A DNA stretch of 64,000 bases from Proteus columbae (GCF_009914335.1 NZ_CP043925.1:2046001-2110000); one strand, 5' to 3'. Shown: positions 27,212-37,663, counted from the first letter of the stretch. Translations and numbers: made by a program. Notes: generated by a model from the letters alone, not told the origin.

Positions 27212-28339
27212 TTAGCTCGCGTTAGGTAGTGAATTTATTTTATTAGCAACGCCATCAGCCATTGTGACAATGCTGAGGGCAAAAAAGTAAGAGCTGTTCC
27301 AATGCATAATCGTACGGAAGTTCTGTGTTACTAAATAGCTTCTGTGCAAATCATCATCAGGAATGATTAACCATACAGTCATAGCATCGTTCAATTGGCT
27401 ATTTACAGGTAATTGAACACCCAACGCTTTCCATTGAGCGACCGTTTTTTTCTGTTCGGTCTTAATTCCTTCAAGCTGTTGGTTAAAATCTACCGATAAA
27501 GTAACCTGTTCTCCCCAAGGAAGTCCACTTTTCCAACCTTCAGTCGCTAAATAGTTAGCAGCCGAAGCAAATGCGTCTTCTTGAGTATTCCAAATATCGA
27601 TTTTTCCATCACCATTGCCATCTGCGGCATAAGTTAGGAAGGAAGATGGCATAAACTGAGTTTGCCCCATAGCACCCGCCCAAGAGCCTTTGAGACGCTG
27701 TCCTTGAGGGATATGTCCTTCTTCAATAATTTCTAATGCTGCCATCAATTGACGAGCAAAAAGTTCTTCTCGACGGCCTTCAAACGCAAGCGTTGCAAGT
27801 GCAGAGACAACATCTTCTTTGCCTTGCACCTTACCAAAGCCACTCTCAAGTCCCCATAACGCAACAATATAGTTTGCAGGCACACCATATTTTTTGCTGA
27901 TTTGTTCTAGGGTATCTTGATTCTCTTGATAAAGCTTAGCCCCTTGGTTTAAACGCCCATTGGTGACAATGCGCGGTAAATAAACATCGAGTGTGATTTT
28001 CTTTTCCGGTTGATTACGGTCTGATTTAATCACTCGTTCAATAAAATGTGCTTCTGAAAAAGCAAAATCTATTGTTTCTTGTTTATATCCCAATTGAGCT
28101 GCTTTCAATTTTAACGCTTCAACATAAGCAGGAAATTGTGCAGAAGTGCGAGTTTCTTTAGGAAACGCTTGTTCTAACGATGCAACATTCACTTGTTTCC
28201 ATCGAGGCATTTTTTGTGTTTCAACTGCCTTTTCCTCTGGTGCAGTAATTTGCCTTTCAGCCAATTTTTGTTGGCTATGAGTACACGCAGATAACATTAA
28301 ACCGGAAACAATCACAGCGATGAATGAATATTTGAACAT
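27212..28339 (-). CDS. Lytic murein transglycosylase lipoprotein, MltB family
   Basis: This outer-membrane-type lipoprotein has 375 residues. The lipobox is LMLSAC (cysteine near residue 19). The catalytic glutamate is in VALWGLESGFGKVQG. The SLT-2 fold signatures GSWAGAMGQTQFMPSSFLTYA, DGNGDGKIDIWNTQEDAFAS and NYLATEGWKSG follow. It cleaves the glycan strand of peptidoglycan to 1,6-anhydromuramoyl products. It is related to MltB but lies inside the ycgL-ycgM-ycgN run, where E. coli has no such gene, so I leave the symbol blank. The gap to ycgL is 24 bases. Confidence 0.92.
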   Translation of the reverse strand: MFKYSFIAVIVSGLMLSACTHSQQKLAERQITAPEEKAVETQKMPRWKQVNVASLEQAFPKETRTSAQFPAYVEALKLKAAQLGYKQETIDFAFSEAHFIERVIKSDRNQPEKKITLDVYLPRIVTNGRLNQGAKLYQENQDTLEQISKKYGVPANYIVALWGLESGFGKVQGKEDVVSALATLAFEGRREELFARQLMAALEIIEEGHIPQGQRLKGSWAGAMGQTQFMPSSFLTYAADGNGDGKIDIWNTQEDAFASAANYLATEGWKSGLPWGEQVTLSVDFNQQLEGIKTEQKKTVAQWKALGVQLPVNSQLNDAMTVWLIIPDDDLHRSYLVTQNFRTIMHWNSSYFFALSIVTMADGVANKINSLPNAS

Positions 28340-28363
28340 TTATGCTCCTTTTATCTCGATGAT

Positions 28364-28657
28364 TTATTCAGTTTTTTCTGATTTTTTTAATTCATCTAAA
28401 TAAGCATTTAACATACTTTCGACAGGGGGTGGTACTTGTAAGTAAAAACCCTGTTCAACTAATGCTTTTTTGACTTTTTCAATGTCAGCATGCGCTAAAC
28501 GCTGTCTATCCGCGAGATTAAGCAACATTGAAAACTGTGGTTCGCCAAAACTTTGTAATAATTCGTCCGGAATTCGAGAGAAATCATCCTTTTTTTCGAT
28601 GTATAAATAAGTTTGATCACGTTTGGTACTACGGTAAATTGCACAAATCATTTTCAT
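28364..28657 (-). CDS. ycgL: YcgL domain protein
   Basis: This small cytosolic protein has 97 residues and opens [20 protein letters not shown]; an alternative start is two codons later. Conserved pieces are [20 protein letters not shown] and [14 protein letters not shown]. The biochemical role is unknown. It is divergent from minC, as in E. coli. It lacks the longer tail of the E. coli protein. Confidence 0.9.
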   Translation of the reverse strand: MKMICAIYRSTKRDQTYLYIEKKDDFSRIPDELLQSFGEPQFSMLLNLADRQRLAHADIEKVKKALVEQGFYLQVPPPVESMLNAYLDELKKSEKTE

Positions 28658-28784
28658 TAAACTCTAATTATTAAAATAAGCGACTTGCCTGAATATTTTA
28701 GTAAATATAACATGCTTATATACTTTCGTAATATCGTCTCTGGTTTTTTGTGCCAGATTATAAAAAATTTACTGAGTCAGATAG

Positions 28785-29486
28785 ATGTCAAACACGCCCA
28801 TTGAGTTAAAAGGCAGTAATTTTACCCTTTCAGTACTCCATTTAAACGATGGAACACCGAAAGTTATTCGTCAGGCTATTTCAGAAAAAATTGCACAAGC
28901 GCCTCAATTTCTGAAAAACGCACCTGTGGTTATCAATGTCTCTGCTTTAGCAGATGAAAATATTGATTTTAAAAAACTGAGGCGAATTGTAGAAGATGCT
29001 GGCTTACGAGTCGTGGGAATTAGTGGTAGTTCAAACGCTCAACAGAAAGAAGCGATAATTGCCGCACAGTTACCTATCTTAAATGAAGGTAAAATAGTTA
29101 AGCCAAGCACTCAGGCAAATAACGATAAAACGAATGAAGCACCGACAGTTGTTCGTCAAAAAACAAAAATCATCCATACACCTGTGCGTTCAGGTCAGCG
29201 TATTTATGCTCAAAATAGCGATTTAGTCGTTATCAGTAATGTAAGTGCAGGCGCTGAATTAATTGCTGATGGTAATGTTCATGTCTACGGTGTGTTGCGT
29301 GGACGTGTGCTTGCAGGAGCATCGGGTGATCAAGAGAGTCATATTTTTTGTACACATCTGTCTGCTGAACTTGTTTCTATTGCTGGTCAATATTGGCTAA
29401 GCGACCAAATTCCTACAGACTTTGTTGGTAAATCAGTACAACTGAGTTTGCAAGAGAATGAATTAACAATCGAGAACTTAATTTAG
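28785..29486 (+). CDS. minC: Septum-site inhibitor MinC
   Basis: This FtsZ assembly inhibitor has 233 residues. The N-terminal domain (to about residue 105) acts on FtsZ polymers. The C-terminal beta-helix from about residue 130 ([34 protein letters not shown]) dimerises and binds MinD and the FtsZ tail. It is first in minC-minD-minE with a 22-base gap to minD. Confidence 0.96.
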   Translation: MSNTPIELKGSNFTLSVLHLNDGTPKVIRQAISEKIAQAPQFLKNAPVVINVSALADENIDFKKLRRIVEDAGLRVVGISGSSNAQQKEAIIAAQLPILNEGKIVKPSTQANNDKTNEAPTVVRQKTKIIHTPVRSGQRIYAQNSDLVVISNVSAGAELIADGNVHVYGVLRGRVLAGASGDQESHIFCTHLSAELVSIAGQYWLSDQIPTDFVGKSVQLSLQENELTIENLI

Positions 29487-29508
29487 AGCATCGACAAGGA
29501 ATCACTCC

Positions 29509-30321
29509 ATGGCACGCATTATTGTTGTTACGTCAGGTAAAGGTGGGGTTGGTAAAACAACTTCCAGCGCGGCCATTTCTACCGGCCTCGCTCAAAAAGG
29601 TCATAAGACGGTTGTTATCGACTTTGACATTGGGTTGCGTAATCTAGACCTTATCATGGGTTGTGAACGTAGAGTTGTTTATGATTTTGTTAATGTTATT
29701 CAGGGTGATGCTTCTTTAAATCAAGCATTGATTAAAGATAAGCGTACAGAAAATCTATTTATTCTCCCTGCTTCACAAACAAGAGATAAAGACGCGCTCA
29801 CTCGTGATGGTGTCGAACAAGTATTAGATGAACTTGATGAAATGGGTTTTGATTTTATTATCTGTGACTCACCTGCGGGTATCGAAAGTGGCGCTTTGAT
29901 GGCTCTTTATTTCGCAGATGAAGCTGTTATCACCACAAACCCTGAAGTGTCATCAGTACGTGACTCCGACCGTATTTTAGGCATTCTTGCCTCGAAATCA
30001 CGTCGTGCTGAACGTGGTGAAGAACCAATTAAAGAACATCTGCTATTAACACGTTATAACCCCGGTCGTGTTAACCGTGGTGATATGTTAAGTATGGAAG
30101 ATGTCCTTGAAATTCTATGCATTCCACTCTTGGGTGTTATTCCAGAAGATCAATCTGTTTTACGTTCATCTAACCAAGGTGAACCTGTTATTTTAGATAG
30201 CGAGTCTGATGCGGGTAAAGCCTATTCAGATACAGTAAATCGTTTGTTAGGTGAAGAACATCCATTCCGTTTTATTGAAGAAGAGAAAAAAGGCTTTCTG
30301 AAACGCCTTTTTGGGGGGTAA
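29509..30321 (+). CDS. minD: Septum-site ATPase MinD
   Basis: This membrane-cycling ATPase has 270 residues. The deviant Walker A is SGKGGVGKTTSSA, with both lysines; the Walker B is FDFIICDSPAGIE. The C-terminal amphipathic membrane-targeting helix is EEEKKGFLKRLFGG. ATP-bound MinD recruits MinC to the poles, and MinE drives its pole-to-pole oscillation. minE starts 3 bases after its stop. Confidence 0.97.
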   Translation: MARIIVVTSGKGGVGKTTSSAAISTGLAQKGHKTVVIDFDIGLRNLDLIMGCERRVVYDFVNVIQGDASLNQALIKDKRTENLFILPASQTRDKDALTRDGVEQVLDELDEMGFDFIICDSPAGIESGALMALYFADEAVITTNPEVSSVRDSDRILGILASKSRRAERGEEPIKEHLLLTRYNPGRVNRGDMLSMEDVLEILCIPLLGVIPEDQSVLRSSNQGEPVILDSESDAGKAYSDTVNRLLGEEHPFRFIEEEKKGFLKRLFGG

Positions 30322-30324
30322 AAG

Positions 30325-30594
30325 ATGGCTTTACTAGATTTTTTCCTGTCGCGTAAAAAGTCGACAGCTAATATTGCCAAGGAGCGTCTACAAATTATCG
30401 TAGCAGAACGCCGCCGTGGTGATAGCGAGCCAGCTTATTTACCTGATATGAAAAGAGATTTATTAGGTGTCATCTGCAAATATGTGCAGATAGATCCAGA
30501 GATGCTTTCAGTTCAATTTGAACAAAAAGGTGATGATATCTCTGTATTAGAGCTAAATGTGACTTTACCTGAGAGTGAAGAACCTACAAAGTAA
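30325..30594 (+). CDS. minE: Topological specificity factor MinE
   Basis: This protein has 89 residues. The N-terminal [20 protein letters not shown] is the membrane and MinD-contact helix. [13 protein letters not shown] is the anti-MinCD segment, followed by the topological specificity domain. It stimulates the MinD ATPase and keeps MinC away from mid-cell. It ends the min operon before a hairpin. Confidence 0.96.
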   Translation: MALLDFFLSRKKSTANIAKERLQIIVAERRRGDSEPAYLPDMKRDLLGVICKYVQIDPEMLSVQFEQKGDDISVLELNVTLPESEEPTK

Positions 30595-30626
30595 ATCATA
30601 TTTTACGCTTTATATAAGTCATTATT

Positions 30627-30670
30627 CACAGAGCCAGCCATGAACTATAATTAATTTGATTGGCTCTGTG
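30627..30670 (+). terminator. Hairpin after minE
   Basis: CACAGAGCCA and TGGCTCTGTG form a perfect 10-bp stem around 24 bases, followed by TTTAATT. The large loop makes it a weaker terminator than most here. Confidence 0.55.
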
Positions 30671-30686
30671 TTTAATTATATACAAA

Positions 30687-30850
30687 TTGAATACACCTGA
30701 ATGCGCAAATAGCGCTATATCTCGTTGCTATTTTGATCATTGGTGATAAGTCAAAGGAGTTTTTTTATTCCGTTATAACGTTTATTTTACGTCCTGTTTA
30801 TTTAGCTTATTAATCCGTATCACCTATTTTTTATAGGCGGTTTTTTTGTG
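30687..30850 (+). ncRNA. Candidate small RNA in the minE-rnd gap (speculative)
   Basis: The 356-base gap between minE and rnd has no gene in any frame. TTGATT, 17 bases, TATACA near 30657-30685 resembles a sigma-70 promoter pointing right. CCTAT-TTTTT-ATAGG with CGGTTTTTTT near 30823-30847 resembles a terminator in the same direction. Together they could make a transcript of about 160 bases. There is no sequence match I recognise, so this is only a candidate. Confidence 0.15.
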
Positions 30851-30862
30851 CGCAAAAAATAA

Positions 30863-30880
30863 GAGCCTCAAAAGAGACTC
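30863..30880 (-). terminator. Terminator after rnd
   Basis: On the minus strand GAGTCTC-TTTT-GAGGCTC forms a seven-pair stem with one wobble, then TTATTTTTT, about 70 bases after the rnd stop. Confidence 0.65.
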
Positions 30881-30950
30881 CTATTTGTTGAACTAATGAT
30901 ACCGACTTCATTTCAGGTATTTGCTATTAGAAAATAAGCCGTTAACAAAT

Positions 30951-32069
30951 TTAGGAATATTGTGCCAAAATTTCAGTGACTTTTTCTTCTAATAAGGCTT
31001 TACGCCAGCGCGAAGTGAGCTCAGGTTGCCCTTCTTTTATTTTCCAATGAACACTCAATAATTGATTTATTTGTCTTCTTGAGGCTAATAATTCAGGGTT
31101 ATAACGCTTATCTTCACTAATTTCTTGAATAACCGATTTGATTGCTTTAAACGCTTTTTTATAATTTGGTTGTTCAATTAAATTGCCAATAGGCTCTGGG
31201 CAATCTTCATCTTTAATTTCTTTTGCTTTAGCAACAAAATCTAATAAGCGACGACCATGACAACGAATTTCTTGACCAGAAAGCGATAACGCATCTAATT
31301 CTGCTAGTGATGAAGGAAAATAACGAGCAACAGACCATAAATGTTCTTCTCTTACAACGAAGTTTAATGCCATATCACGAGATTTAGCTTGATTTAAACG
31401 CCACTGAGCAAGCATTTGTAAGCATGCTAGCTGTTGGCCTTTTAATTGCCATGCATTGCTAATATCACGATAAGCAAGCTCTGGTACAACCGTTTCTTGT
31501 CGACGTTCTGCAATCATGTTGCATTCATCTGCAATGGCATCCATATAGCCTGCTTCTTCAGCTTCTTTAATTAATTTTTCAGCTAAAGGTAGCAAATAGA
31601 AAACATCACCACTGGCATATTGGCACTGTTTTTCAGTTAAAGGTCGCGCTAGCCAATCTGTTCGAGATTCACTTTTATCGAGTGCAACATTTTCGTATTT
31701 CTCGACTAATGTCGCAAAACCACAAGAAATGGGATGACCTAAGAATGCAGCAACAACTTGAGTGTCAATCATAGGTGTTGGAACACAGCCAAACTGGTGA
31801 GAAAAGACTTCGAGATCTTCACTTCCCGCATGGAGAAACTTCATAATGTCTGAGTTTGTTAGTAGCTCAACAAAAGGAGCCCAATCCTTAATTGCTAACG
31901 GATCAATAAGAGAGATCTGCTTACCGTCATACATCTGGATCAAACCAAGATGTGGGTAATAGGTTCGTATGCGGACAAACTCTGTATCTAAAGCTATTTG
32001 TGAAGCCTCAGAAGCGGCTTTACAGGCGGTATCTAATGCAGTGTCTGTCGTAATCAATTGATAATTCAA
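30951..32069 (-). CDS. rnd: Ribonuclease D
   Basis: This 3'-5' exoribonuclease has 372 residues and trims tRNA precursors. The DEDD catalytic acids are in ALDTEFVRIRTYYP, FLHAGSEDLEVF, the following PMIDTQ, and YASGDVFYLLPL. An HRDC domain follows (MLAQWRLNQAKSRDMALNFV). It sits between minE and fadD as in E. coli. Confidence 0.95.
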   Translation of the reverse strand: MNYQLITTDTALDTACKAASEASQIALDTEFVRIRTYYPHLGLIQMYDGKQISLIDPLAIKDWAPFVELLTNSDIMKFLHAGSEDLEVFSHQFGCVPTPMIDTQVVAAFLGHPISCGFATLVEKYENVALDKSESRTDWLARPLTEKQCQYASGDVFYLLPLAEKLIKEAEEAGYMDAIADECNMIAERRQETVVPELAYRDISNAWQLKGQQLACLQMLAQWRLNQAKSRDMALNFVVREEHLWSVARYFPSSLAELDALSLSGQEIRCHGRRLLDFVAKAKEIKDEDCPEPIGNLIEQPNYKKAFKAIKSVIQEISEDKRYNPELLASRRQINQLLSVHWKIKEGQPELTSRWRKALLEEKVTEILAQYS

Positions 32070-32121
32070 AACAGGTTTCTCTTATTTTTATGTCTAATGA
32101 CTTTTTATGTAATCACAAAAA

Positions 32122-32139
32122 CGCCGGTATAAACCGGCG
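32122..32139 (-). terminator. Terminator after fadD
   Basis: CGCCGGT-ATAA-ACCGGCG is a GC-rich perfect stem with TTTTT on the minus strand, 29 bases after the fadD stop. Confidence 0.88.
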
Positions 32140-32167
32140 AAATTGAAAAAGGTTATTGAGTGTTGTA

Positions 32168-33856
32168 TCAAGATTCAGTTGAGGTTTTCAACTCTTTTTC
32201 TTCATTTCTTAACTCTCTGCGTAAAATTTTACCAACATTTGATTTTGGTAATTCATCGCGGAACTCAATAATTTTAGGTACTTTATAACCTGTTAGGTAA
32301 CGACGACAGTGTGTTTTTATCTCATCTTCTGTTAATGATGGATCTTTTTTCACAATGAAAACTTTAACTGCTTCACCTGAGTTTTTACTCGGTACGCCAA
32401 TTGCAGCTGATTCTAAAACCTTAGGATGCGCCGTGACAACTTCTTCGACTTCATTAGGGTATACATTAAAGCCTGAAACTAAGATCATATCTTTTTTGCG
32501 ATCAATGATACGAATAAAGCCTTCGTCATCCATTGTAGCAATATCACCAGTTGCAACCCAACCATCATGTAAAACTTCATCCGTTGCATCAGGACGATTC
32601 CAATAACCTTTCATTACTTGAGGGCCACGAACCCACATTTCACCGCCTACAGTGCGGTCAACTTCGTTACCTTCATCATCCATAAACTTCACATCCGTTG
32701 AAGGTACAGGTAATCCAATACTACCACTGTATTTTTTCAAATTATAAGGGTTACCTGTGACTAAAGGAGAACATTCAGTCAAGCCATAACCTTCTAACAA
32801 ATGTTTACCCGTTAACTCTTCCCACTCTTTAGCAACACTACTTTGAACAGGCATACCACCGCCAACAGAGAGGTTTAGTTTGGAAAAATCAAGCTGACGG
32901 AATTCTGGATTTTGTAACCAAGCATTAAATAAAGTATTTACGCCAGTAATTGCCGTGACAGGGTAACGTCCTAGCTCTTTAATTGTGCCTTTCACATCAC
33001 GAGGGTTGGTAATAAGTAAATTTTTACCACCAATTTCAATAAAGAGCAGACAGTTTACGGTTAAAGCAAAAACGTGATATAGCGGTAACGCTGTAACCAC
33101 CAGCTCTTTACCTACATTTAGTGCAGGTACATAAGCCGCTTTTGCTTGCTCAAGATTTGCCAACATATTGCGGTGCGTTAACATAGCACCTTTAGCAATA
33201 CCTGTTGTTCCCCCTGTGTATTGCAAGAAAGCTAGGTCACTTCCTGTAATTTCAGGTTTGATATATTGCATACGATAACCAAAATGCATTGCTCTACGGA
33301 ATGAAATGGCATCAGGCAAGTTATATTTAGGCACTAATCGTTTGATATATTTAACAACAAAGTCGACTAATGTTGCTTTAGGACGAGATAGCTGATCACC
33401 CATTCGGGTTAAAATAACGTGTTTAATACTGGTATTAAATACGATTTTTTCGAGCGTATGCGCAAAGTTAGAGACTATTACAATGGCATTTGCACCACTG
33501 TCATTTAATTGATGTTCAAGTTCTCTTGGTGTGTAAAGTGGGTTTACGTTTACGACAACCATGCCCGCACGAAGAATACCGAAAAGCGCGATAGGATATT
33601 GCAGTAAATTGGGCATCATTAAGGCAACACGATCACCTTTTTTTAATCCTAAGCCGTTTTGCAGGTATGCTGCAAAAGCACGGCTACGCTCTTCAAGTTT
33701 GCGATAAGTCATGACCTCGCCCATATTGATAAAGGCGGGTTGATCTGCGTAATTTGCGACAGCGTTTTCAAGCATCTCAGCAAGGGATGCAAAACGGTCC
33801 GGGTCAATTTCAGCCGGAACATCTGCCGGATAACGTTTAAGCCAGACTTTTTCCAA
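32168..33856 (-). CDS. fadD: Long-chain fatty acid-CoA ligase
   Basis: This is a membrane-associated acyl-CoA synthetase of 562 residues (E. coli 561) that activates imported long-chain fatty acids for beta-oxidation. The start chosen is TTG 33856, which gives [20 protein letters not shown] like E. coli and has a perfect AGGAGT 6 bases upstream; the in-frame ATG at 33880 has no such site. Motifs are [18 protein letters not shown] (P-loop), [12 protein letters not shown], and the fatty-acid signature [20 protein letters not shown] with [16 protein letters not shown]. Confidence 0.95.
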   Translation of the reverse strand: MEKVWLKRYPADVPAEIDPDRFASLAEMLENAVANYADQPAFINMGEVMTYRKLEERSRAFAAYLQNGLGLKKGDRVALMMPNLLQYPIALFGILRAGMVVVNVNPLYTPRELEHQLNDSGANAIVIVSNFAHTLEKIVFNTSIKHVILTRMGDQLSRPKATLVDFVVKYIKRLVPKYNLPDAISFRRAMHFGYRMQYIKPEITGSDLAFLQYTGGTTGIAKGAMLTHRNMLANLEQAKAAYVPALNVGKELVVTALPLYHVFALTVNCLLFIEIGGKNLLITNPRDVKGTIKELGRYPVTAITGVNTLFNAWLQNPEFRQLDFSKLNLSVGGGMPVQSSVAKEWEELTGKHLLEGYGLTECSPLVTGNPYNLKKYSGSIGLPVPSTDVKFMDDEGNEVDRTVGGEMWVRGPQVMKGYWNRPDATDEVLHDGWVATGDIATMDDEGFIRIIDRKKDMILVSGFNVYPNEVEEVVTAHPKVLESAAIGVPSKNSGEAVKVFIVKKDPSLTEDEIKTHCRRYLTGYKVPKIIEFRDELPKSNVGKILRRELRNEEKELKTSTES

Positions 33857-34007
33857 AGTAGTACTCCTGATTAATCGCACTTCTTGGGTTAATATTATGT
33901 TTCATTTTAACAAAGTATTAACTCATCCTACCAGCACAAACAATTTTCTGTTGTGAAGATGCGAAGTGTGTCACTAAATATTTTATTTTTAGATTAACAA
34001 AAAAGAA

Positions 34008-34023
34008 GGCGGTCAAAACCGCC
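34008..34023 (-). terminator. Terminator after the slp gene
   Basis: GGCGGT-CAAA-ACCGCC lies between slp and fadD. On the minus strand it is followed by TTCTTTTTT. Confidence 0.8.
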
Positions 34024-34156
34024 CTCTCTTTTATTTTTATTCAACTTTAATAACTCTATTAGATAGTTACCTAATATATTATAGATATTGATTATACACC
34101 GTTTCACACAAATGGAGATGAAATATTATTTTGTCATGGAATCTAATACCCATTTT

Positions 34157-34753
34157 TTATTCTAAAACGGGCACAACCTGACCTGTTCCATATGGATATC
34201 CACCGTAACCGCCATATCCATAATGATAACCCCAATATGGGCCATCTCCATAATATCCCCATGTCATAACAGGTGCTGGCATAATGACTTGTTGTGTCAG
34301 CGTCCAACGTTTCATGCCCGTCACATCAATACGTAAAAATGGATAACTCGCTTCACCGACTTTGCCAGTTTCAACACCTTTAATAGTACCAACTACTGTT
34401 ACATACTGATTTTTATAATCGGTAGGATCTAAGAAATGCATAACATTCGCATAGAGACGACCAATAGAAGGCTGTTGCAATTCGGGCGCAGCATCATATT
34501 GAGAAAGAGGCATAACAGCAATTTCTAGCCGTGTTGATGATTGAAGATTTTTAACATCAATCACACGTCCACCAAAACGCCCTTCTTGGCCAATATAAAG
34601 TTCAGGTGCAACAAAAACTCCATTTAAATCAGTAACAGGCGTTGCTGATGTACCTTTTATTGATTCAGGTATAGAGACGCATCCCGCCAGAAACAAAGCA
34701 CCAGATAGAAATAGCGCTTTGCTTACCAAACGGTAGTTTAATTGTCTGTTCAT
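34157..34753 (-). CDS. Slp family outer-membrane lipoprotein (YeaY-like)
   Basis: This lipoprotein precursor has about 198 residues. The start is ATG 34753 (MNRQLNYRLVSKALFLSGAL), 6-7 bases after GAGG; ATG 34765 is the alternative. The lipobox is LAGC, followed by VSIPESIKG. The Slp-type domain has FVAPELYIGQEGRFGGRVID and RLYANVMHFLDPTDYKNQYV. The tail is rich in Gly and Tyr (YWGYHYGYGGYGGYPYG). E. coli YeaY, at this same position, is sigma-E controlled; whether that holds here cannot be seen. It lies downstream of tsaB. Confidence 0.88.
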   Translation of the reverse strand: MNRQLNYRLVSKALFLSGALFLAGCVSIPESIKGTSATPVTDLNGVFVAPELYIGQEGRFGGRVIDVKNLQSSTRLEIAVMPLSQYDAAPELQQPSIGRLYANVMHFLDPTDYKNQYVTVVGTIKGVETGKVGEASYPFLRIDVTGMKRWTLTQQVIMPAPVMTWGYYGDGPYWGYHYGYGGYGGYPYGTGQVVPVLE

Positions 34754-34840
34754 AAACCACCTCATTGCAAGTCATTATTGACGTTACTCTATAGTACTAT
34801 TATAGCTTTACTCTTCGATTTCTAATAGATGCTCACAAAT

Positions 34841-35542
34841 CTATTCACGACCGGGCAATTTTTTCCACGTCACTTCATTACGTAAATACACAGGCTCAGC
34901 GTCTTCAACTTTGGTTGCTTTACCTTCATGCCAAGCGGTTACAGCAAGGGGTAACATATCTTGTGCGGCAGGTAATGTAATCTCAGTTTCAACAACAGTG
35001 AAAGACAACGCTTTTTTTAAATCAGGATAAGCTTGCCAGCCTGTACCTGCCATTGCCCATGTTCCTGTTGTTGATTGTAATGCTTCAATAAACTGCTCAG
35101 GTTTCATCACCGCTTCAGTGTCTTCCCCCACCCAAGCACCTGCATCATTACGCTGATATTGAGCGCAATAGATTTCACCCATACGCGCATCAATTGCCAC
35201 GAGAACTTGTTTAATACCCGTTGTTCTAAAGACACCTTCAGCCATTGTGGCAAGTGATGAAATACCAATCATGGGCAACTCAGCACCTAACGCAATACCT
35301 TGTGCAACACCAACACCAATACGAACGCCAGTAAAGCTCCCTGGGCCTCGTCCAAAAGCAAGTGCATCTAATGATTGCAATGTGATGTTTGCTTCTTCTA
35401 AGGCGCTTTTCACCATAGGTAAAATCTTTTGTGTATGTTCACGAGGTGAGATTTCAAAACGTGAAGCAACAACGCCTTCATTCCAAACTGCAACTGAACA
35501 AGATTCTGTTGCAGTATCAATTGCTAAAATTCGCAGTGACAC
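34841..35542 (-). CDS. tsaB: tRNA t6A biosynthesis protein TsaB
   Basis: This is an ASKHA-fold pseudo-protease of 233 residues. It opens [21 protein letters not shown] and has the conserved [21 protein letters not shown]. It scaffolds TsaD and TsaE, which attach threonylcarbamoyl to A37 of ANN-decoding tRNAs. The gene is essential in E. coli. It lies between yoaA and the slp gene on the same strand. Confidence 0.95.
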   Translation of the reverse strand: MSLRILAIDTATESCSVAVWNEGVVASRFEISPREHTQKILPMVKSALEEANITLQSLDALAFGRGPGSFTGVRIGVGVAQGIALGAELPMIGISSLATMAEGVFRTTGIKQVLVAIDARMGEIYCAQYQRNDAGAWVGEDTEAVMKPEQFIEALQSTTGTWAMAGTGWQAYPDLKKALSFTVVETEITLPAAQDMLPLAVTAWHEGKATKVEDAEPVYLRNEVTWKKLPGRE

Positions 35543-35634
35543 GCCATAACTCCGGCAAATTCGATAATTAAAAGAGGAATAATAATATCATAATAGTGTT
35601 CAACAGAATAAACACACATTCTGTGCGATCGCTA

Positions 35635-37578
35635 TTATGAATCCGATATTTCTTGTATTTCATTCTGCTGTGCGCGTTGGCTCAAAAATTTCATTGTTTT
35701 TTCGAGTGAACGCGTTCGTGGTGATGGTGGCAGACTACTTAAAAAAACCTCGCCATATGCACGAGAAACCAATCTATCATCACAAACTATAATTGCACCA
35801 TAATCGTGTACATCACGAATTAATCGCCCGACACCTTGTTTTAAACTAATAACAGCATCAGGAATTTGGACATCTTTAAAGGCATCTCCGCCCCGCAACT
35901 CACAATCTTCAATACGTGCTCTTAATAAAGGATCATCAGGTGCTGTAAAGGGTAATTTATCAATAATCACACAAGACAATGTATCTCCACGCACATCAAC
36001 ACCTTCCCAAAAACTTTGAGTCGCCACTAAAAGCGCATTTCCTGATGAGATAAATTTTTGCAGTAATTGCGTTTTACTCATCTCACCTTGCATCAATACG
36101 GGTAATGGCAAACTAGCTTTGAATTCTTCGGCAAGTCCACGCATCATGGCATGTGAAGTACAGAGGAAAAAACAGCGACCTTGGTTTTTTAAAATAACAG
36201 GCGTGAGCATAGCGGCTAAACGTTTCGCCGTATAAGATTGATTTAATGGTGGCAAATAACGAGGTACACAGAGTAGTGTCTGATGTTGATAATCAAACGG
36301 ACTGTTTAAAATCAGTGTTGTCGCATTTTCTAAACCGAGCCTGTCTGTGTAATAAGACATCTGTTCATTTACAGAAAGTGTTGCAGAGGTAAACACCCAA
36401 CTACTTTTATGTGATTTGATAAGCTCACGAAATTTATCAGCCACAGAGAGTGGCGTAATGGCCAGTAAAAAATGGCGACCATAACTTTCAAACCAGTAGC
36501 TATAACCCGGAATTGTGGTATCAATCAGGCGTTTTAAGCGATTGCGATAAACGGTGGCGCGTTCAAAAGCACTATCAAGTAATTGGCTTCGCCCTAACGA
36601 AAGTTTCATTACGTCATAACTCAGTTCTAAGGCATCATCCAGTAACGTAAGAAAACGTTTTGTTTCACCACCTTGCAATAGCTCACGTAAATTTCCACGA
36701 TACCCCGTATCACCTAACGCTAAGCGAAAATCCATCACCATTTGCGTTAATCTATCAGCGCTTTTTTGCAACTGAACTTGATCACGGACTTCTGTGCGAT
36801 AAGCAACTGTCATGTCTCTAGCGAGATCAAAAAGCTGTCTACTGGTAAGTTGTTGACCAAAATAGTGGCTAGCGATATCTGGAATTTGATGGGCTTCATC
36901 AAAGATCATAATTTCAGCTTCCGGAATTAGCTCACCAAAACCAGTATCTTTAACGACAGTATCCGCCATAAATAAATGGTGATTAACCACCACAATATCC
37001 GCATCCATTGCTTTTTTACGTGCACTTAAAACATAACACTCTTTATAGCGAGGGCAATCACTGCCTAAACAGTTATCGTTAGTACTTGTGACTAAAGGCC
37101 AAACACGACTGTCTTCAGCCACGCTATGACAACGGCTCACATCACCATCTTCTGTCTGCGTTGACCATTGACGCACATACATTACATCAGACAAAACTTC
37201 GGCTTCGAGATCACCACCACTCAGCATTTGCTGATCAAGCCTTTCCAAGCAAAGATAGTTAGAACGCCCTTTTAATAACGCCGTATTACCATCATAATTA
37301 ATCGCTTCAATGATCGTGGGTAAATCTCGACTATATAATTGATCTTGCAAGGCTTTAGAGCCTGTTGAGATAATCGTTTTTTTACCCGAACGCAACGCGG
37401 GCACAAGATAAGCATACGTTTTTCCTGTCCCTGTACCCGCTTCAGCGATAAGTACACCTTGCTTATCAATAGTTTCCTCTATTGATTTCGCCATTTGTCG
37501 TTGAGCTTCACGGGGATGAAATCCTGGAATAGTTCGGGTTAAAATCCCGTTTTCTGCAAAATCGTCTGACACAGGCAT
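35635..37578 (-). CDS. yoaA: ATP-dependent DNA helicase YoaA (DinG/XPD family)
   Basis: This helicase has 647 residues. The Walker A is IAEAGTGTGKTYAYL, the DEAH box is MIFDEAHQIPD, and the late motif is QGVGRLIRD. Between motifs I and II lie cysteines (YLCLERL, CHSVAEDS, NDNCLGSDCPRYKECY) that match the iron-sulfur cluster domain of XPD-like enzymes. In E. coli YoaA pairs with HolC (chi of DNA polymerase III) to repair stalled forks. It is divergent from yoaB. Confidence 0.95.
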   Translation of the reverse strand: MPVSDDFAENGILTRTIPGFHPREAQRQMAKSIEETIDKQGVLIAEAGTGTGKTYAYLVPALRSGKKTIISTGSKALQDQLYSRDLPTIIEAINYDGNTALLKGRSNYLCLERLDQQMLSGGDLEAEVLSDVMYVRQWSTQTEDGDVSRCHSVAEDSRVWPLVTSTNDNCLGSDCPRYKECYVLSARKKAMDADIVVVNHHLFMADTVVKDTGFGELIPEAEIMIFDEAHQIPDIASHYFGQQLTSRQLFDLARDMTVAYRTEVRDQVQLQKSADRLTQMVMDFRLALGDTGYRGNLRELLQGGETKRFLTLLDDALELSYDVMKLSLGRSQLLDSAFERATVYRNRLKRLIDTTIPGYSYWFESYGRHFLLAITPLSVADKFRELIKSHKSSWVFTSATLSVNEQMSYYTDRLGLENATTLILNSPFDYQHQTLLCVPRYLPPLNQSYTAKRLAAMLTPVILKNQGRCFFLCTSHAMMRGLAEEFKASLPLPVLMQGEMSKTQLLQKFISSGNALLVATQSFWEGVDVRGDTLSCVIIDKLPFTAPDDPLLRARIEDCELRGGDAFKDVQIPDAVISLKQGVGRLIRDVHDYGAIIVCDDRLVSRAYGEVFLSSLPPSPRTRSLEKTMKFLSQRAQQNEIQEISDS

Positions 37579-37663
37579 ACTCTTTTTATAAAATAAGACG
37601 TAAATTATGCCAGTGGATAACCAAAAGTACCACCTATGCCGTTAATACAAAGGAGAACTCATA

